From Triops longicaudatus (lineage: Eukaryota > Arthropoda > Branchiopoda > Notostraca > Triopsidae), in NCBI GenBank assembly GCA_022885665.1, contig JAGQDJ010000122.1, positions 124,001 through 188,000 of the forward strand: a stretch of 64,000 nucleotides of DNA, in the 5' to 3' direction. Below are positions 58,802 through 64,000 of this stretch, in pieces (the first letter of the stretch is position 1; every line of letters begins with the position of its first letter). The notes below the pieces were generated by a model that made no database searches, was not told the DNA's origin, and was given only the letters and a program-made list of their open reading frames with translations. The position numbers were made by a program, and so were the translations under genes.

Positions 58802-59831
58802 TTGATATGAAAGAAATTGTTATTCTTTACAGCCTACGTTGTGGCAGTTTTTCGTTTTTGTGTTCAGAAATAGCTAGATGGCAATGTTTGTACTTGAACG
58901 TATTGAAATACTCTAGAAACAATATTGGATTCTTTCTTTGTATACAAAGAAAAAGAGTTATGCGAGAAATTGTAGCGTAAAGGCATGTTATCCTCTTTAC
59001 AAGGCGTGATCAGAAAAAAAAAGATATTAGAAAACAAAGATTCGTATGGATAAAATACTGTGTTAAATACAGTGGAAATTTAGACAAAAGCTAAGGCCGT
59101 AATCTTTCAAAATCGACAAAGTGGATTTTTTTTACTGAACTTGCGATTAATTAAGTTCGAATAACTAATTTTTATCTTGTTAGTGTTGCAGAGAACTGAT
59201 ATTTCCGTGAACGTTTTCAATATAAAGGAATTCTGACATGTAAAGATATTCTGAGTTAAAAATTTAAATAGCTTTTTCTACATTGACAACCCGAGTGTAG
59301 GAATGTTGTGATATGATAGTGATTTCAGCAGAAACATTTATGAATTGAATCAGCTTGACAAACTCTTCAGTAAAGAACATCAGGGTTGTATAATTCGAAA
59401 GGCGCCGCTTTCGGTATACACATAACCATTATTTATTGTGACAACCTGAACGTCTGAACAGTTTAGAATAAGCCAAGTGTGTTTGGGGTAGGCTGCTGAA
59501 ACTCTATATTTAGAACAGTTCACTGTTATATCGTATTGTGAAACGTTGGACAAACCTTAATGGACGAATGCTCGCCTCTTCTCGACCACACATAAGCATT
59601 CGTCAAGGCTATTCATCACCTTCACCTGTTTGTTTTCCCCTTTGCGCCAACGTGTCTCGTGTTCCTGAATGTTACTAAGCTTGACAAATGTGTAACATAC
59701 CTTACAAACGATGATTCCTTCTTTTTTCCAAAACGAATGAAAATTTTCCAACGAAAATACGAGAAATCTTTTGAAAGTCAGTGTTAAATTAACGAGATAG
59801 CATACGTTTAGGCTATAACTTTTATTAAGTA
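58802..59831. other. Convergent intergenic region between smooth and the SPEC3/Stum-like gene
   Basis: About 1 kb of AT-rich sequence holding the smooth 3' untranslated region. Nothing else recognised; a minus-strand 64-codon frame (59557-59751) has no supporting splice context. Confidence 0.6.
59821..59826 (-). terminator. Poly(A) signal AATAAA of the SPEC3/Stum-like gene
   Basis: Minus-strand AATAAA begins 5 bases after the TAA at 59834-59832, which would leave one of the shortest possible 3' untranslated regions. Confidence 0.5.
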
Positions 59832-61719
59832 TTAAAACCGTTCAACCGTCTCGTTCTCCAAATTGATTAATGTTGGCCCAACTTCCTCCACTTTCACGGA
59901 GTTCATCATTTCTGCTTGCGACTGTCGCCTAAGTTCCCGGTACTGCCCTAAAACGCCAACTTGTACTCATTAGTATTGCTTTCGTTCAGTTTTTAGTTTC
60001 CCTGACCTGCTAAGTTGATCATCGTTATTCCCCACGCTAATGACCAACACCATCCGACTAGGCAAAAAAGAATTGTGACAGCCTGGAACACGCCCACGCC
60101 ACAATTTATCAAACAGGCCAAAACGCGGTGCTCAGCAGTCGGTCTCGTGGAAAATCTCGGCGCACCACAGCCCAGAACAATGAACCCACTCAACAAAGTT
60201 CCTTTCGATGTCAATCATAATCTTATCAGTTTTTAGTACAATTAAAATTTTAAATCTTTTTTATTTTAAAAACTAGAGTTTTGTTTTTGTTAAACAGCGC
60301 AAGAATTTCAATTTGAGCCATGAATAGGCCAAATTGTGGTTTTGGAAAAATTTTTGGAACAATTCAGTATTAAGGAAAAAAAATTGATTGCGTTTTTGTA
60401 ATATATCTTGTAAGCGTCAACTTTTAATGTAAAAAATTGTACAGTTTCATTAATTTCGAAATTTTATAAAATCTCTTGCAAAAGAGAAGAATTTCGAATA
60501 TTTTTTAAGATTTTCGTTAAACTGAATCTATTTTTATTGGTAGTCTTTTAATTTTACTAGAATTTATTTCCAACCGAGACGTAAATTTTTAAAATAGTAT
60601 TAAAAATAAATACGATAAAAATTTGAAGTTTTTTTACCGAGTCCCGGTAAGATGATATTAAAAATTAGGCAAATCGTGGCAGCTGGGTAAGGAAGGAGAG
60701 GAATTGCCCCTCGGATGATTGAACCCCGTTCGAGTAATCCTGCAGGAATCTTGTGGATTTTCTGGACAAAGCTATAAAGCGTGAGGGGTTTTCTTTCTTA
60801 TTAAAAAAAATAGGATTTCAAATACCCAAGTTCGTCTGGACACGTTTCTTTTGGTACTAGAAAACGCCTGTCGACCGTTAAAATTTTGTATGGCACGTTG
60901 CAGCCTCGCTGATTTTAAGGCAGTCAATGGACGATTGCAAAAGGAACTTGAAGCCGGTCGGTTTTCCTCTTCGTTTACGGTATCTCTGCTCCGAAAATCA
61001 AAACAATACAAATCGGGCCGTGTGCAGTATTAATTAACTCACTTTGGTTCCGTTGCATTATCCGTTTCAGGTTGACTGGCGTGTTGATTGTCGTTGGACA
61101 ACGTTTCCGTAGTTGGATTGCGTTCTTTATTTCGCATATCGCGCTCGCGCGTTTTGCGAGGTGCCGGTACTTGGCCATGTACCGGCTCGGTACGTTGGGA
61201 TGCTTTGCGTGATTGGGTTGTTGACCGGTACAAGCGCTCGTACACATTGCTTGTAGCTGTTGTATTGCTAATAGAGGAGTTTATAGATTCCGCGTCTTCA
61301 TCGACAGGTTTTTTATCCGGGAGCGAAAAGGAAGCTGAATTAGGTATGTCCTTTTTGGGACGGGCACGTTTGGCACCTTTCACTGCCTTGAGATCATCTT
61401 TAGCTACCGTCATAGAACTTTCGGCTTCACCACGCACTCTACGCGGTCTTTCTGCGTATAAACGGTCAAAAACGCTTGGCTGATTTGTGCTCTTGTTGGT
61501 CGTGTTGTTGTTGATAGATTCTTTTTTAGCTTCATGTTTGTCACTGGAACGGTCTTCAGAGGGTTGTAAGGGCGTTTCCTCGGGAATAGTGGCTTCTACC
61601 ATGTTTAGGGTCGTTTGAAAAGGAACTGAAGGCTGGTTTCCCAATACCGTGAAATTTGGGAGCTCCGTTATCACGTAATACCGTGCTGTACCTGGTGCTT
61701 GAACTGACCTGTGCCGCAT
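59832..61719 (-). CDS. SPEC3/Stum-family membrane protein with long hydrophilic N-terminus
   Basis: Stum is needed for mechanosensing in Drosophila proprioceptive neurons; SPEC3 is a sea-urchin ciliary protein. Minus-strand exons 61719-61043, 60771-60638, 60201-60007, 59947-59832; 1,122 nt, 373 residues, in phase. C-terminal family domain (about residues 227-340): GSIIRGAIPLLPYPAATICL, then FNIILPGLGTLLSGFIVLGC (first membrane segment), then VLACLINCGVGVFQAVTILF and CLVGWCWSLAWGITMIN (second). A polar tail ends NLENETVERF. The first 225 residues are Ser/Thr/Lys-rich and carry two copies of a [VF/VY][DE]RLY motif (83-88 and 159-164). The start is uncertain: Met40 (61602) is an alternative, and the first codons could follow a splice acceptor. 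The acceptor of exon 3 has a poor pyrimidine tract. Confidence 0.85.
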
Positions 61720-64000
61720 GCGCGACAGCTTCCGTTAGCGTATTTGGACAAAAAAAGCGTTTTTACGTGTGATACAAGCTTAGAAGTTGAGTTAAGCAAC
61801 TGGAACAGCATAGATGGAATTGGGGATCAGTTTCAAATAAATTTCAATGCATTGTTGCAGCATTGAAGAGACAGTTTATATGTCTGCCTTTGCTTCGTAT
61901 TACTAAATGCAGCATGATTAAAGCAGAGGTGCTGTATGGGCTATTGTTGTAATAAACCCTGATGAGGGATTCGCGTGTTCTCGCCGAAATAAGGGCAGAA
62001 TAATGAAAGAGTATTTTGTTCAGTAGTAGCTGAAAAAGCGAAATAGATTGGTACTGGCTGACACGATTTGCTATAAAAGGAGATTCTCACACTGTAAATG
62101 GAGAAAAACGCAAGACAACCTTTCGTTTTCCGTCACTGATTCCGGCACATAAATTACATGAGAATTTCAGTTTTCTCTTTTTTTCTTTTTTTTAGAGACC
62201 CGTTACATAAAAGGAATTTACCTAGTAGATGAAGTAATCCGTTAACTAGAAGTTCAGATCGGTAGATTTTCCATTTTCTAGAAAAAAGTTTTTTTTAATT
62301 GTCTTGATTTTAATCTTCGTATAATTTTATTTATTCAATTTATTTTAAGATTCAAATCTATTTCAAAGAGGATTGTAATACACTTCGCTAGCATGAGTGG
62401 TTTTACCATTTACCTTTATTTTTTATTTTGCTAACGGAGTGTTGCATTTCGAAAAAAAATCAAAAATAAGTCGCCTGATTTTCAGATTTTAACGTTTTTT
62501 CCTGAAAATTTGTTTCCGGGGCTTTGTTGGCTAGAAGTTTACGGGATTAGTCAATAGGCGCTCTTCGCTGCAATTTACAGAAATGTTCCTTGAATTGCCT
62601 ATACATACTCAGCTTGAAATGACAGACATTCTGCCAGTTATGCAAGAATAACCCATCTTTCATATGTTGTAAAGAGGTCCCCTTAACCCTCAAGTTGCGT
62701 GTGCTCAATGTCAGTAATAGTAGCAGGGATAACCTTTCATGAATATTAACGATACTTGCTCGCTAATATTTCTTAACTACCCATGCGATAGTGAGAGTGT
62801 AAGTATAGTAGTTCGAGCGTACTTTACATACAAGGAAGAAATGTGTGTAGAAGGAAGGTCAGTACGGAATTCGGTCAGCTATTATGGCTCATAAAACCTC
62901 GTGATTGTTGATATTGACCGGACGCATTGTAACGTTCTGCTAGCATGGCCTAAGCACGCTAGCCTCCTTTTCTCGGTACCTGTAATCTCCGTAGCCTTAT
63001 GGCAAAAAACAACTTGGGTACAAATAAATATTTAGTCCACTCCACTTCTGTGAAGTTTCTTAATGCCAGTTAATTTCCTGCTCAATTCACGTTTTTTCTT
63101 TCCTAAAATCGATCCAATTATTAACGCCGGAAGTTGTGTTATTTGAACGCATAAAACCCAATGTACTTGGATTCATTGGAGCGGAATAAAACAAGCAAAA
63201 GAAATTAAAATCGTTTCCCCATCAGACCTAGTCAAATTTTAAAGAAAGCATCAAAACGAGTCACAATACGTTTTACTTGGATATTGAAATCAACTCCACT
63301 TACGTTGACATTTAAAACTTAAGTCTATTCGAATCTGTTATGTAAAAGATGACATGAACGCGACGCATTGCTGCTTTTTATTTTTATAGTGTTGGAAATA
63401 CAAATTTCACTTTATTTAACATTTGTTCTTTATTTAACATTTGTAATAAAAGCTTGCGTAACTTAAAAGTGAAATTTTGAAGTAAATTCAATTCAGTTCA
63501 TTACAAGCTTTTCGCACCCAAACTTTTCACATCCACACTCGAATGAATTCAAGAGTAACCTTAATTCTGTGTTCATTTGTGCCTACTTCTCTTGACGTCT
63601 ATATCTTCAGGCTCTGCTATGCTTACAAGTCATGAGCTATTTTAAATCTGTTACACCACATTTTTTTCCAGAATACAAAAACTATCTGTATCGTGTATCT
63701 GTTTTGTGTACGAGTGGGGTGAGAAATAGGCTGAGAAGCAGTTTCCCGGATTTGGGGTTGGGGTTTTTCCTTTAAATCTAGATCCGGAGACCCCTAACAT
63801 TCTTCTAATAAAAACACCCAAATATGCGAAGGTCACGAGATCGGTTTTGTCGCTACAGTACTTGGCTAAGGTCGTTGTGCAAAAGAAAACTCAGAAGGAA
63901 AAAAACCCACGCGGTGGCCATTACCGGTTCATTAAAACGAAAACATATGCAACCTAGGCCACGATTTCTCTCCGGATATGGAGTGCATGCGTTCTTTTGG
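61720..64000. other. No gene recognised (upstream of the SPEC3/Stum-like gene)
   Basis: About 2.3 kb of AT-rich sequence lacking coding frames of note. It probably includes promoter and 5' untranslated sequence of the minus-strand gene. No tRNA, repeat or other element was recognised. Confidence 0.5.

Overview
The window is animal nuclear DNA: AT-rich, intron-bearing, with GT-AG splice sites throughout. The gene set fits an arthropod: a Sidestep-family axon-guidance receptor, a denticleless/CDT2 gene, a smooth/hnRNP L gene, a myofilin-like muscle gene and a SPEC3/Stum gene. I cannot name the species. Gene models were built by hand from splice sites and reading phase; each of the five complete models closes in frame from start to stop.

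Layout. 1-7.9 kb: no gene seen. About 7.95 (tentative) or 14.8 to 27.04 kb, plus: Sidestep-like receptor (five Ig domains, FN3, one membrane span). 27.76-31.63 kb, minus: DTL/CDT2, tail to tail with it. 33.31-43.19 kb, plus: a 34-exon gene for a secreted protein of about 2,038 residues that I cannot firmly name; it has long arrays of a short V-x-G-x-x-L motif and an EPTP-like propeller unit near the C-terminus. 43.80-46.62 kb, minus: a small gene with a common N-terminus and three alternative last-exon sets, all entered in phase 1 (myofilin-like, tentative). 49.53-58.80 kb, plus: smooth/hnRNP L, apparently without RRM1, with a 743-base pure T run in its largest intron. 59.83-61.72 kb, minus: SPEC3/Stum-type membrane protein with a long hydrophilic N-terminus. 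61.7-64 kb: no gene seen.

The genes do not form one pathway. They alternate plus and minus. Convergent pairs have closely spaced 3' ends; the poly(A) signals of the secreted-protein and myofilin-like genes are about 45 bp apart. Sidestep, smooth, Stum and myofilin all touch neuromuscular biology, but that is probably chance. The least described items are the repetitive secreted protein, the alternative last-exon cassette, the RRM1-less hnRNP L, a duplicated element in its first intron, and large inserts in Ig1 of the Sidestep protein. Two homopolymer runs, one containing an N, mark weak spots in the assembly.
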